Shown piece after piece: positions 11,640 to 22,408 of a stretch of DNA of 64,000 nt. The translations under genes were made by a program, and so were the position numbers. Source of the DNA: Cristatella mucedo (lineage: Eukaryota; Bryozoa; Phylactolaemata; Cristatellidae); NCBI GenBank assembly GCA_009760855.2, contig WPIO01000035.1:1956501-2020500 (forward strand), in the 5' to 3' direction. Within the stretch, counting starts at the first letter, position 1. Each line of letters starts with the position of its first letter. The notes beneath the pieces are model-generated. The model had not been told where the DNA came from. It saw only the letters and a list, made by a program, of their open reading frames with translations, and did no database searches.

Positions 11640-14533
11640 TGTAATGAACGTATCTCCGTCAGTAACTCTGCAAATTCATAAAGACCATGTGGGTGCTAAG
11701 CAGGAGAGTTTTGTATAGCACACTCACAGCCTAAGCGGCTTTTGGTACGCATTCGGTAGCCAGCAGACTTCGTCTCAAGCAACAAAGAGAAAGTGGGAAG
11801 TATAGCAGAGTCAGGAGAGCAGTTGAGGTAGTGAGTAGCTTAGAAATAGTAGTTCATGACCGCTGAAAAAGATGTGCCATAGTCGGCAGTTGGAGAACAG
11901 ATGTCGTTGCATAGGAATTGTGAAAGCGAGTTCCACAGTCTAGGACCTGCAGAGCTAAAGCTTCTGTCGCCAACTGTCTTTAAGCAGAGAAATGGGACAG
12001 CTAATATATTGTCCACACAGGACCTGAGGGCTCGAACAGCCTGAAACGGATGCAGCAGTTCAGCTAGGTACGAAGGAGCTAAGCCGTGGCTGGTATTATG
12101 GGTCAGCATAAGAACTTTGCTCTATTTCCTTTGCTCAACCAGCAACCACCCTATCTCTTTCATGAGAGGTGACACGTGCTCAAACCGCTGGGACTTGAAG
12201 ACCAGCCGTGCAGCCATATTCATAGTCAGCTGTAGTGGTATAATAGCTTGCTTTAGCAGCCCAGCAAAAAGAAAATTGCAATAATCAAGCCGAGACAGAA
12301 CTAAGAAGATAGTTAACTTTTTTACAAGCCACTGAGGAAGACAGCTCCTCATCTTGGATAGGGATCGGACGTGGTGGCTAGCTGTACAGACAGTCTTCTG
12401 AATGAAGCTTTTGAAATTGAGGCAGCTGTTGAACACGACACCTAGATTACGAGCACGTGCTGAACGTCGCACAATAGCATCACCTATTAGAACAGCAAAG
12501 CCTTTTAATCCAGCTACATGTTTAGAGTGTTCTATGAGCAGAAGTTCGGTTTTATCGTCATTTAATTTCAGGAAGTTTTCCGACAACCAGGATCGAATAT
12601 TGGCAAGGCAAGCATTCAGTTTCTCAGTTGCTGCAGCACATTCCGACAGTTTAAATAACAAATACAACTGAGTATCGTCAGCATAGAAGTGATATCCTAT
12701 TCCATGGGCCTTAATCACTTGTCCAAGAGGTTATGTATAAATGGAGAACAGCAAGGGACCGAGTACAGATACTTGAGTGACTCCACAGGTGACCCTTCTC
12801 ATGTTTGAGACCTGACCCCCACACGACACGGATTGAACACGATCAGACAAGAATGATCTAAACCACGCCAGTGCTTCGACTGCCACACCGATCGTTGTTC
12901 CAATCGTTCAAGCAGAACTTCGTGATCAATGGTGTCGAAGGCAGCAGACAGATCTAGCAAAGCTAGGTCAGTGACATTCCCGTCGGCGTTGCTACGTAGA
13001 ATGTCATTGTTGACACGGATGAGGGCAGTTTCAGTAGAGTGCTGCCTCTTGAAACCTGATTGGAATGTTTCTGACATTCCATTATTTTTAATATGTTCAA
13101 CTAGCTGCTTAGCAACAATTTTTTCAAGAATCTTTGATTTTAACGGAAGAAGGGAAACTGGACAATAATTTGCTCGGACCTCTGTGTCTAATCCAGGCAT
13201 TTTAAGAATAGGTCCAACGATTGCCAATTTGGAGGACTTGTGTACGACCCCTTTTCCCAAAGAAGCATTTAAAATCTTGGTTATGGCGGGGTTAAGTTGG
13301 TCTGCAAGTGAAGACCGCGGAGATGAAGGTATAGGGTCTTCAGGAGACGAGCTCTTTTTGCTAGACCTTATTAAGGCAGCCACATCACAGGCAGAAACAT
13401 TGAAGAACCTTCGAAAGGTTCAGAAAGGTCACAGGTTGAGCAACTGTGATTGCTTTGGTCGGAGGGGCCTTAATGGAGGCACCAATGTGCACAATTTTTT
13501 TAGTAAAGAACGCTGAAAACTTTTCGGCTGTGCCCTTAATGTCTGGGGAGTCAGACCACACAGCATTGGCCAGTAAATCGTTTACTGTCTTGCAAATCAC
13601 TTTAGTTTCCGACTGGCAGGAATTCAGCTTTCTAATGAAAAAAAGAAGCCCTGGTTTTTTAAGCTTTCGGGTGTCAACTAGAAGGAAGTCTTTAAAATTG
13701 ACCTGGTCTGCATCAGACCCCAAATTCTTGAAACAACGTTCTAGCCTGTGCTTAACATAGCGCATCTTAAGGAGTTTTTTTGTAAATTGAAAGGAATCTC
13801 GACGACTTTGAATACGGATAGAGCGAACGAGAGCATGCTTGTCAAGAGCATTTCTGAGTTTCATGTTCATCGCATCAGTGAGGGTATCGAGGTTGCCGGT
13901 CGAGTCTGAATGCAGATCGAGAAGGCCTGCATCACAAATAGATTTCGAAAACTTGTCCATGTCAATGCTTTGTAAGTTACGTCGTTTGGGAAATCCGACA
14001 TAGCTCTGTACGTACGAGAGAGCATGAACAGTAAAAGATACCGAACAATGATCTGAGAGGGTCAGTGGGCCCACCACAAAGTCATTGGGCAGAACATCCT
14101 TAGTGATCACGAGATCTAGAATGTGGCCACCGACGTGGGTGCTATGATTAACGTGTTGGGCCAAACCAAAATTCTCCAGCCAGTCAAGAAATGAGTGGAC
14201 CTTTGCTGTTGGTAGTGTTTTCAACGTGAATATTGAAGTCTCCTAAAATCAGTAACGGCCTGTCACACACAAATATTTTAGCGAGGAACTCTGAAAACTC
14301 CTCTATAAACAAGTTTAGACAACCAGAAGGAGGCCGGTATGTCGCAACGGTGAGAGACATTGTCTTTGATGAAGACCTGATAGCAAGCAAGTCAAACGAT
14401 GGCCCATGCAAGAAACTGCACATTCTATAGCCAAGCGATTCGCGAACAACAAATGCAACCCTGCCACCAACCTTGTCAGAACGTATGGACTGATATAATG
14501 TGAACCCGGGTGGGGTGGTCTCAGAAATACAGC
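11640..14533 (-). mobile_element. near-full LINE, family II (endonuclease + RT)
   Basis: Longest family II copy. On the minus strand, 14520-14184 encodes the C-terminal part of an APE-type endonuclease, with T-Y-R-P-P and the catalytic G-D-F-N motif. The frame 14224-13385 holds H-I-L-D-L-V-I-T and S-D-H, the endonuclease end, and a linker. Frame 13383-12799 has the RT fingers and palm: C-P-V-S-L-L-P, F-Q-S-G-F-K, L-L-D-L-S-A-A-F-D-T-I-D-H. Frame 12718-12122 begins with F-Y-A-D-D, the catalytic box. Frame 12109-11840 is the C-terminal region. Several frameshifts and stops separate these, so the element is inactive. The endonuclease N-terminus is missing because the LTR element at 14534 interrupts it. 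The clade is L2/CR1-like by motif pattern; this is judgement, not a phylogeny. Confidence 0.88.
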
Positions 14534-14631
14534 TGCAATGGAGCAGCTCTCAGGCTAGCCGCGATATTAGCCCTTGCCTTAGTTGGTCTGACTAGAGCAC
14601 CTAGAGCAACCATAGCAGGTGGACTAGCCTA

Positions 14632-14741
14632 GGATTGGCCAAGGATTGGCCAAGGACTGGCCATGGACTTGCCAAGGGCTGGCCAAGGGCTGGGCAAGGG
14701 CTAGCCAAGGGCTGGCCAATGGCTAGCCGAGGACTAGCCAA
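14632..14741 (+). repeat. ten 11-base tandem repeats in LTR
   Basis: Ten consecutive 11-base units of the form gg(a/g)(t/c)tggccaa, upstream of the TATA box. The right LTR has only six such units at 16761-16826. Repeats in this position of LTRs often act as enhancers; that role is inference here. Confidence 0.85.
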
Positions 14742-14840
14742 GAAGAATTAGGCCTAGGACTGACACCGAGAGCTAGGGTCCGACAAAAACAATGACAGCT
14801 ATGCCCAAGGTCGAGAGGGCAGGGAAAGAGAGAGAGGGAG

Positions 14841-14846
14841 TATAAA
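14841..14846 (+). promoter_or_regulatory. TATA box of left LTR
   Basis: TATAAA following an AGAGAGAGGGAG stretch, conserved in the right LTR at 16926-16931. Confidence 0.6.
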
Positions 14847-15005
14847 TGACAGGACGGACAGAGCTCAGGGCTGCAGCTTCGGTAGTCGATGCGAGACTAA
14901 GCTTCAAGAGCACGAGAGGCGAACCTATGGCGACAGACAGCTAAGTGCAACTTAGCCTGCACAGTTGTGTTCTGCCGGCTACTCAGTTAGCCGCTAGTAT
15001 CTTGA

Positions 15006-16438
15006 GCTGCTTCAGCCGCTGACACCGGCGACCAAGGCCACCCATACCCACCTGGAAGAGATAGGGCCCCTATTTCGCGAGATATAGAGAGTAAAGTGGA
15101 TGCATTGGCCGTGCAAATTACCCAAGTATATGACCTGCTTGCTAAGGGACAGAGGGGAACTTTCGAACCCACCACAAAGCAGTCGTATCAGCCACGAGGC
15201 AAGCCGCCTGTACGGAACAGTTGGCGGCCCGACTACCGGGTGCAGGCTGCCATGGGCTACAGGGATAGATGGGTGGACGCAGGACGTGGCAGACCATCCC
15301 AGTATGGGTTGGCTTATTGAAGCTACGGAGAGTATGGACCAGCACACCCCAGTCGTGCGGGTTCACGGCCAGACACGAGGGGCCGGCGACCTTCCGGACT
15401 AGTGTCACCCGGTTCTCTTGGTCCGAGTGGGTACGTGGGCCGTGCTTCAGCTGGGTGGGCACCTTCGCTCTCGACAGGCGTCCACACCTATCCCAGGGCT
15501 TACCAGGCCTATGAGAGTGGTTTTGGTCTTCACGGCTATGGCTTCCTTGAGGCTCGATCGGCCCTGCCGCAACAGGAGCCGATACTGCCGGAGCCGATGA
15601 GGCAGGAAGTGGTGGGCACCACTGTCCATGTGCCTCATACTCTTGCTGTGGTGATGGTGAATGGTGTGCTGGTTACCGGACTTTGGGACACTGGTGCCAA
15701 TATCTCCCTGATGGCAGCCTCTTTTGCCCGCCAGCTGTGCCTTCCCTTGTCGATAGAGTTAGTTCGGGCGTCCAGTATCACGGGTTCTACTCTGCCTATA
15801 ATAAGGGCCATGACAGCGAGCATGCAAGTGGGAGGCATCACCCGCGAGCACCAATTCTATGTCACCACCGAGTCTCTGCAGCAGCTGCTGCTGGGAACTG
15901 ACTTTCTTGTCTCCCTGCCGCCGGTACCCTACGACTATGGGCGTGGAACCGTGCAGGTGGGTGACCACCATCTGCCACTGGTGGGTCACTTGGAGGCTAT
16001 AGCTCAGCCACAGCAGATTCGGCAGGCAACGGTCAGGCAGAGCAAGTCACCGAAGCTGGTGGATGCGAAGCTAGGCATAGTAGACAAAACTAATGCCAGT
16101 GTTTCAGTTGCAGGCGCCGTTAAACCGACGCCGAGGCCTCGGATTCGTCCAGTCAACCACTGCCAGCCGTCTTGGATGCGAACATTCCCACGGTTACTAG
16201 GTTCTCGGTTGCAACGCCGTCAGCTGCGGACCCGGCTCCACTACAGTTTCGCAGAAGCGATGCGGTTCAGCCGGAGCCAGCTTCATGGACAGGTTACCTC
16301 ATCGAGGCCTCTACGCATGGCATAGCTGAAGGCAGAGTGAGACCTCCGAGCCCTCACCCTCTGGCCAGGCGGCAGGGCGACCCAGGAGACGAAGACAGCC
16401 GTTCTTCAGCTGGGCAGGAGAATAGCCAATGTCATTAG
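15006..16438 (+). pseudogene. gag-protease remnant of the LTR element
   Basis: One frame runs from 15006 to 16325 with a single in-frame TGA at 15318-15320. The first part is a Gag C-terminus-like segment: a helical 'D-I-E-S-K-V-D-A-L' stretch, then Arg/Gly/Tyr-rich. After the stop comes a retroviral-type aspartic protease: L-W-D-T-G-A-N-I-S-L-M active-site loop near 15686-15718 and the L-L-L-G-T-D-F-L motif near 15885-15908. Around 16165 a frameshift is likely, because coding-like sequence continues in the frame 16172-16438 while the original frame turns Arg-rich and stops. No zinc knuckle was seen. The protein would process Gag-Pol in the particle; here it is broken and lacks the polymerase. 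Confidence 0.78.
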
Positions 16439-16649
16439 CTTCGGTGCGACAGCGAGCGTAGGCCTAATCTTCGATATCGAGATATGTGGTGCTAATGCCG
16501 AGCACTGCAGCATCACATTAACACCACCCCGGACGGGCCAAAGTGTCTGATCAGTCCATTAGTGGGCTCCATGCTTTTTTTTCACTCGGGCCAGTGGTTT
16601 TTTTAACGCCGAACCCAGGACTGATCAGATACCAGGCCGTATCTCGCGA

Positions 16650-16662
16650 GGAAAGAGAGTAA
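16650..16662 (+). promoter_or_regulatory. polypurine tract of the LTR element
   Basis: Purine-rich gaggaaagagag followed by taa directly before the right LTR start. This is the expected position and composition for the plus-strand primer of an LTR retrotransposon. Confidence 0.65.
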
Positions 16663-16760
16663 TGCAACGGAGCAGCTCTCAGGCTAGCCACGATATTAGC
16701 CCTTGCCTTAGTGGGTCTGACTAGGGAATCTAGAGCAACTATAGCAGGCGGACTAGCCTA

Positions 16761-16826
16761 GGATTGGCCAAGGACTGGCCAAGGGCTAGCCAAGGGTCAG
16801 CCAATGGCTAGCCGAGAACTAAGCAA
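16761..16826 (+). repeat. six 11-base tandem repeats in right LTR
   Basis: Same unit as at 14632-14741 but four copies fewer; the last unit is degenerate. Confidence 0.8.
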
Positions 16827-16925
16827 GAAGAATAAGGCCTAGGACTGGCACCGAGAGCTAGGGTCCGACAAAAACAATAACAGCTACGCCCAAGGTCGAG
16901 AGGGCAGAGAAAGAGAGAGAGGGAG

Positions 16926-16931
16926 TATAAA
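16926..16931 (+). promoter_or_regulatory. TATA box of right LTR
   Basis: TATAAA in the same context as at 14841. Confidence 0.55.
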
Positions 16932-17112
16932 TGACAGGACGGACAGAGCTCAGGGCTGCAGCTTCGGTAGTCGATGCGAGGCTAAGCTTTAAGAGCATGC
17001 GAGGCGAACCTACGGCGACGGACAGCTAAGTGCAACTTAGACTGCGCAGTTGTGTTCTGCCGGCTACTCAGTTAGCCGCTCGTATCTTAGGGTGCTGTAG
17101 CGACGCGCACAT

Positions 17113-17340
17113 AGGGTAGTTAGTTCTACTCGGACTTCGGGAGTTCGCGAAGTTAACTCCGTCGGTCCGGTACAAGCTGAGTAAACGCGTAGGGTAGTTA
17201 TTATAGTCGGGCTTCGGGAGTTCGAGCAGTTAACTCCGTTGGCCGATACGCGCCGCGTAAACGCACCGGGTTGTTGGTTATACTCGGACTTCGGGAGTTC
17301 GCACAGTTAACTCCGTTGGTCCGGTGCACGCCGCGTAAAG
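17113..17340 (+). repeat. three about 76-base tandem repeats in right LTR
   Basis: Three imperfect units, each with the core cgggagttcg..gttaactccg. That core can pair GGAGTT with AACTCC into a small hairpin. The units are absent from the truncated left LTR. Confidence 0.8.
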
Positions 17341-17378
17341 CTCTTGCGCCGGCGCGTAACTGCTACGAGCAGACCCAC

Positions 17379-17384
17379 AATAAA
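17379..17384 (+). promoter_or_regulatory. polyadenylation signal of the LTR
   Basis: AATAAA downstream of the TATA box and the tandem repeats, in the position expected for the R region of the LTR. Confidence 0.55.
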
Positions 17385-17496
17385 CTGTTGCTTTCGGCAC
17401 CCATTTGTGGCCGCCTGTGTTTTAACCGCATCGCAGCACTGCATCGCACAGTCCACCGGTAGAGAGCCGGGGGACGAGCTTGTCTGCACGGTTACA

Positions 17497-20400
17497 TAAA
17501 GACCAAGAAAGAACGGGACAATGCACCGAGCTCTGTGGTAACACACACTTCTGTGTTCCTGAGAGTGATCTGAGTTTGTTCACCAGTCATTTTAGGCTCT
17601 GGAGTCTCCTTCTGAGATGAGACCTGAGCCGTACTATTGCAGCTGTAGTTTTTCTCAGGCGTGGTGATGGCCTTTTAAGAATAACTTTGATATTGATAGC
17701 ATCCAAAGCTGCCAAAAAATGTATTACGCCGAACACAGACACTCCACTAAAGTTTGCATTCTTAGGCTGCTATCAGTAACTGGTCCCAGAGTCGTCAATA
17801 ATAGGTGTCGACCAGTCAAAAGTAATCGACTGAAATATCACTGAAATAATTTAATGTGGATTTGGGTGATAGGCTATGGGGTTCTGGGTTGGCTTAGCAA
17901 GCTGCTAATGATATTACAAATGGCGGAATCATGGCTACTGTGGGGAGATTCGTGACTTACCTCAAGAATATGTTTTCAACGAATTTCAAGCTGTGTCGTA
18001 TACATGTCTAGAAGTCGGCAATTCTTCTTGCGTTTGTATAGTTTTCTGCTGGCAAAAACTTGAATCTGCTTTCGCTTTCGCACGTTTGCACTCACATTAT
18101 CGAGCATAGGAAAACATAAGCATAATACATAAGTCGCCCATTCCTAATTACTTGCACGTTTTGTAAGCATTTGACTGGTTTATTGTTAAATTTCTTCTTG
18201 TGTGTATGTTTAGGTCAACTCTTCAGTGCGAATGTCGCTCGCGAATCTTGCACGTGGACTTTAGCAGCAGGCATAGTTTATCTTTAGTTAGCATCAATTT
18301 CAACAGAATATATGATCTTTTTTTGGCATTCCTGAATGTGAGATCTGGCTTGCCGGAATACTGCCTCAGAGAAAGGTCTTAGGGAGGAGTAAGAGACCGT
18401 CCTGCCGCTTTAGAGTTTTCCACGAACAGGCACTAATGTAGCCCATTTTCTTTGCAAAAGGATATTGTGAACTGGATATTAACCAGTTTCATGCAGTGTC
18501 TTCATTAATCAATTTATTTTTATAACAGCTTAATTATACTGTCAGCAAACGCATGGTTCGCCCAAAATTCTTTTTTCAATCTGCTTAAGACGTTTATTAC
18601 GGTGCAGTATGCACTAACCAAAGCAAAATTAAGGTGTTTTCGACATCAATAATTTAGCTTATAATGCACAGAAAATGCAGTTAGATTAAGCAAAAAACTG
18701 ATGTGGTAATGTAAAGCACCTGGATCTGACAGTCATTAGTAGAGTATTGCCAACTCATGTATATAACTCTATGTATTCAAATTTTGCATGCACCATACTT
18801 ATTTTGGTCATGCAACTAGCTTAGCCCCAGCAGACAATATCCACCCAAACGTTAGCACACTCTAATACGAACCAAAACGATATCAATTTGCCATATCCCC
18901 CACTAAAGGTATAGTTCATGACAGAGCTAAGTTTCTTTCGTGTTTTTGTGATTTTTATATTGGCACATTATACTGTCTTAGAATGATAGACAAGTCTATA
19001 GTGTGTATGTTTGAGACTCGATGGAAAAGCACTGGGTAAGTTAACGAATACGCCTGTGCTCTTAATTTTGGTTCCTCGGGTGCACATGGCTACGACTAGG
19101 AGTGTGCCTGCAGCATGTGTGCTTTTGAGTGTGTTTTTGTGTTCATGTGATGGAGGGGGCGTGAGTGTGTGATAATGCAAGTGTTTTTAGTCTGGCGTAG
19201 GTCATTGGCTGAAGCCCAGTTTCATGTGAGTAGCCCCAGAATAGAGATTCAATTATCTTACAGTTCTATGACAACAATTTTTACGTACAAAAACATGGAA
19301 GTGTGCATAAGTCACAGCTGCTGATGAGAATCTTCCATCATCGAGTTCCAGTTTGGAGCTGAGTGAACGATACCATAGGTCGCACTACCTAGACCTTCTT
19401 AGGCATGATCCTATTAAGCATTATATTAGTTTGACATTTAATGTGCATGCGATGGACTGATAAAAAAATAAAGACTTGGATATGTTACAGATCTATACTC
19501 ACACAACCACTATGCCAAAACTTGTCTAGTTTGGTCTTTTATTTCCTTGCAAAGTGCTATCAACTGGAAACTCTCGAATGATGAAATACTTCTCAGTTCT
19601 CAATTCTCAATTCACCTGCCTCTAGGCTAGCAGGCTGCCCACAGAAACGGAACTCCCTAACACCAAACCATGTGACTAGGGATGTTGGTTCAGGTGTGCA
19701 GTATGCTCCAATGATGGCCATGGCGAACCAATCGTGCTTTACTGAATTATATTTCATAAATAGAAGAGACTTCTTACTTTACTTACTCGAGAATGCAATA
19801 CAACTGAGGACCGTTTTGCTAAATCAAATAGAGGCACGTAACCGTAAACTATGCCGAACATTGCAAAAGCCCTAGTCAGGGCCGAGTGCTCACTCACAGG
19901 AACATACACGGACAGGCGAACGCTCGATCACACATGCAAATACAAAGACAACCGTAAACAGACACATGCCAAAATGCTTGCTCGGATGCTTTCAAATATA
20001 TTTGGCTGCATTTGATTGCTTCAGCTACAAAGGCACTGCAAGCTGTTCATTTTCTGCCTTCGATCGCTCGCATTGGCCCGGTCAATCCCTTCCTTAAGAC
20101 ATTAAGGATCTGGTTTTACCCTATTCCTGAAAAGGTTAGCAGCACGAAAGGCTAGTGACACTCTAAAAGACCTCCAGAGTTATTGGACCACTGACAACAT
20201 GGACGATTGTCGTAAGTAATACCAGCCTGCTAAGACAAGGTATGTGCAATTCATTTTTAATTTTGAAAGCAATTCATTGTTATTACAATCTTTTATAATC
20301 TGGTATTCTTTAAGCCCAGCATGTCAGGATGTATATAATAAATTAGGTTTCAGTTTTCCATACTTTCGCATTCAAAACATTTAGTTTCACCACCATTGAA

Positions 20401-20545
20401 GAAAGTTATCAACTAGGTTGCACCAATGTAAATACAAGTCTTTTTTCTCTCAGATGTTTTAAACTGCGTTTTCTTATAACCATAGGCTATGCTCAACATC
20501 TGGAATTCAATGCTTAAGGCTGCAATACTAATTTGCAATCGAAGT
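17497..20545. other. mostly unassigned; LINE 5' flank possible at the left edge
   Basis: 17497-17720 may be the displaced 5' part of the interrupted LINE: the minus strand is open with 'T-T-P-E-K-N-Y-S-C' and 'V-T-T-E-L-G', but no endonuclease motif is seen. The rest is AT-rich. Open frames at 18200-18382 (after a tatgtttag acceptor-like site) and 19672-19875 have no recognisable domains. Confidence 0.35.
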
Positions 20546-21785
20546 AATAATAATGCACTTGATAAATCATCCTCAAAAAACTCGATCCCTTTCTAGGCGC
20601 TTTACATTAGCCACAAGGGGAAAAGCAATTGAACGAAGAGCAATATCATGCTTTATAAACAAACAACATGCACACCATCGTTACAAGTGACATGCACAGG
20701 GTCAGCTTGCAAACGTGGTTAGTGGCAGCATGCACAGTGTCAGCACTCATAAGAACATGAACGACGAATCACATCGACCCACTAAATACTGTCTTAAATA
20801 GGTGTTTTTTAAGTTCTTTTTGAATGTGGTCAAGTCAGGGGATGTTCAGCCGTTAGTCGGGAGGGAGTTCTAGGCTTTAGGAGCATACGAACTAAATGCA
20901 CGGTCACGAAAGGCTTTTAGGTTAGTATGAAGAATTGGTAGATTGTTGGATTCCAAAAAGCTAATGGTACGATGCTTGGCCTGGTGGGAGAGTAGATCTG
21001 ACAGATAGGCTTGATCCAAAGAACGACGTGACCTAACAGTGAGCGACAAATCCTTGATGTCAATCTGCTGCTTGACTGGTAGCCGGTGCAGCTCGGCGAG
21101 AATTGTTCTGACTTGGCAACTGTGATGCTCACGAAAGACAAGCCTAGCTGCACAGTTCTGCACCAGCTGCAATCGTCTGATCGCACATGCTGGTAGGCCA
21201 GCAAGCAGTGAGTTTCATAAGTCGAGACGGAGATCACGAATGCATCGACCAACTTAGATGTGGTCTAATTATCTAAGCACGCCCTAAATTCAGCAATGTT
21301 GACCGGAGGCTAAAAGTCGGCAGACTTCACTGTGGAGCTGATGTATTAGTCTAACGAGAGGTCACTTTGAAACATAATACCTAGATTTTGAGCTTATGCA
21401 ACAGGAGATATGCTTGTAGAGCCCATTTTGAGCTTCAGCCTTTCTAATTTTTGAGTCACTATTGGTTCACCCATAGCTAGTAAGCTAGATTTATCATCGT
21501 TTAATTTTAGAAAAAATTCTTCCATCCACGTGGTGATGTCATCAACTCATGCAGCAAGTGAGCTGTGAGCATTTGAAGTGCTTGAAAGCTGGGAGGGATC
21601 AAAGCAAAGGTACAACTGAGTGTAATCCACATATAAGTGAAAGCCTAGATTGTGCTTGGCAATCAGAAAGAGAGAGAGAGAGAGAGAGAGAGCATAAACC
21701 GTGAAAAGTACCGGACCTAGTGCAGAGCCCTGAGATACCCCATATTGCAGAGGTACCTTGGATGATCCTATTGCAGTGACCTTGG
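20546..21785 (-). mobile_element. LINE family I fragment
   Basis: Minus-strand family I. The ATT-rich terminus and degraded hairpin lie at 20546-20610. The 3' UTR and the RT C-terminus follow (frames 21172-20870 and 21252-20917, with L-V-Q-N-C-A-A-R-L-V). Further upstream RT sequence reaches the P-Q-G-S-like region near 21740. Frameshifts and stops are numerous. A (GA)n tract at about 21667-21692 interrupts it. Confidence 0.85.
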
Positions 21786-22353
21786 TATATTAGCTCTATT
21801 TCACATACATCTTTATCGAACCCCTCACCAAGTTTCTCGTTAAACGATTAATAATCTGATAGACACACTTTCGATGTAAGACTTGAAAATACATCTTAAT
21901 ACAGGTTCTACTTCCAATCACTGCTCAGCATCAATTCTTGTTCTCAATTACATGAAATTAGCCATACACTTCAGATGGCTGAAAAGGTATTAAAATATAC
22001 TTACATTCATTGCTTGCTTGAAAGTTGAACCAATTTATCGTATGAGCTTCATTTGGACTTTACTGTGCCGTTAAATGCATTTAATGCTCTCTCCCTTTGT
22101 TCCTAGACATACTGTGGTCGTTGCTGTGGTTTCACTGAAAGTCGCGAATCTTGTCTTGCCATTAAAGAAGCAATAAATAAATGAGGTGCTATTGACACTA
22201 AATTATACAAATATCATTAATCTTGAGTCTTCGCAACGTTTCCAACAATTGCCACTTAACGCTGTAAGTACTTTTGAGGTTAACGACAATTGTTAGAAGC
22301 TCCTAGCTCAGGAAAGACAGCGTGGATTAATAAGACTGTTAAAGTCATTCACA
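21786..22353. other. candidate 5' flank of the Ig gene
   Basis: AT-rich sequence upstream of the signal-peptide exon. I see no TATA box or other promoter element that I would defend. Confidence 0.3.
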
Positions 22354-22408
22354 ATGAAGTACTCGTGCGGATTATGGCAATACATCGCATTTTATATCAT
22401 CGGTCCAG
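22354..22408 (+). CDS. candidate first coding exon: signal peptide
   Basis: An ATG opens an 18-codon stretch beginning M-K-Y-S-C-G, with a hydrophobic run L-W-Q-Y-I-A-F-Y-I-I, ending G-P-G at a phase 1 donor CCAG|gtaatt. The charge pattern (Lys early, then hydrophobic, then G-P-G) suits a short secretory signal. The phase 1 exit matches the phase 1 entry of every Ig-like exon downstream. Spliced to the type C exon at 42274 it would put the V-like domain at the mature N-terminus, the usual order for Ig receptors. The hydrophobic core is short, and the intron to the next recognised exon is about 20 kb, so the link is inference. Intermediate exons could have been missed. Confidence 0.42.

Larger units (their letters stand above)
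14534..15004 (+). repeat. left LTR, 3'-truncated
   Basis: Direct repeat of 16663-17090 with few substitutions. Contains the promoter-proximal 11-base tandem repeats and a TATA box. It lacks the 76-base repeats, the polyadenylation signal and the terminal part present in the right LTR. Confidence 0.85.
14534..17496 (+). mobile_element. internally deleted LTR retrotransposon
   Basis: GC-rich island inserted in a LINE. Two direct repeats begin with the identical TGCAA start (14534 and 16663). The right one is complete and ends in CGGTTACA at 17496, a near inverted repeat of the start. A purine-rich tract sits just before the right repeat. Between them is a gag-protease frame. No reverse transcriptase, RNase H or integrase is present, so the element is non-autonomous through deletion. 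The left repeat loses homology after about 15004-15020, so the primer-binding site and the start of gag are deleted too. The five bases before the left repeat (acagc) and after the right one (taaag) do not match as a target duplication, suggesting later rearrangement of one flank. Confidence 0.82.
16663..17496 (+). repeat. right LTR, complete
   Basis: About 834 bases, starting TGCAACGG and ending CGGTTACA. In order it contains six 11-base repeats, a TATA box, three 76-base repeats, an AATAAA signal and a GC-rich end. Confidence 0.8.

Noticed and set aside
12402-13760. Plus-strand open frames opposite the long family II LINE
   Set aside because: Antisense shadows of the LINE endonuclease/RT frames.
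15012-15989. Minus-strand open frames within the LTR element
   Set aside because: GC-rich antisense shadows of the gag-protease frame, which has the recognisable aspartic protease motifs.
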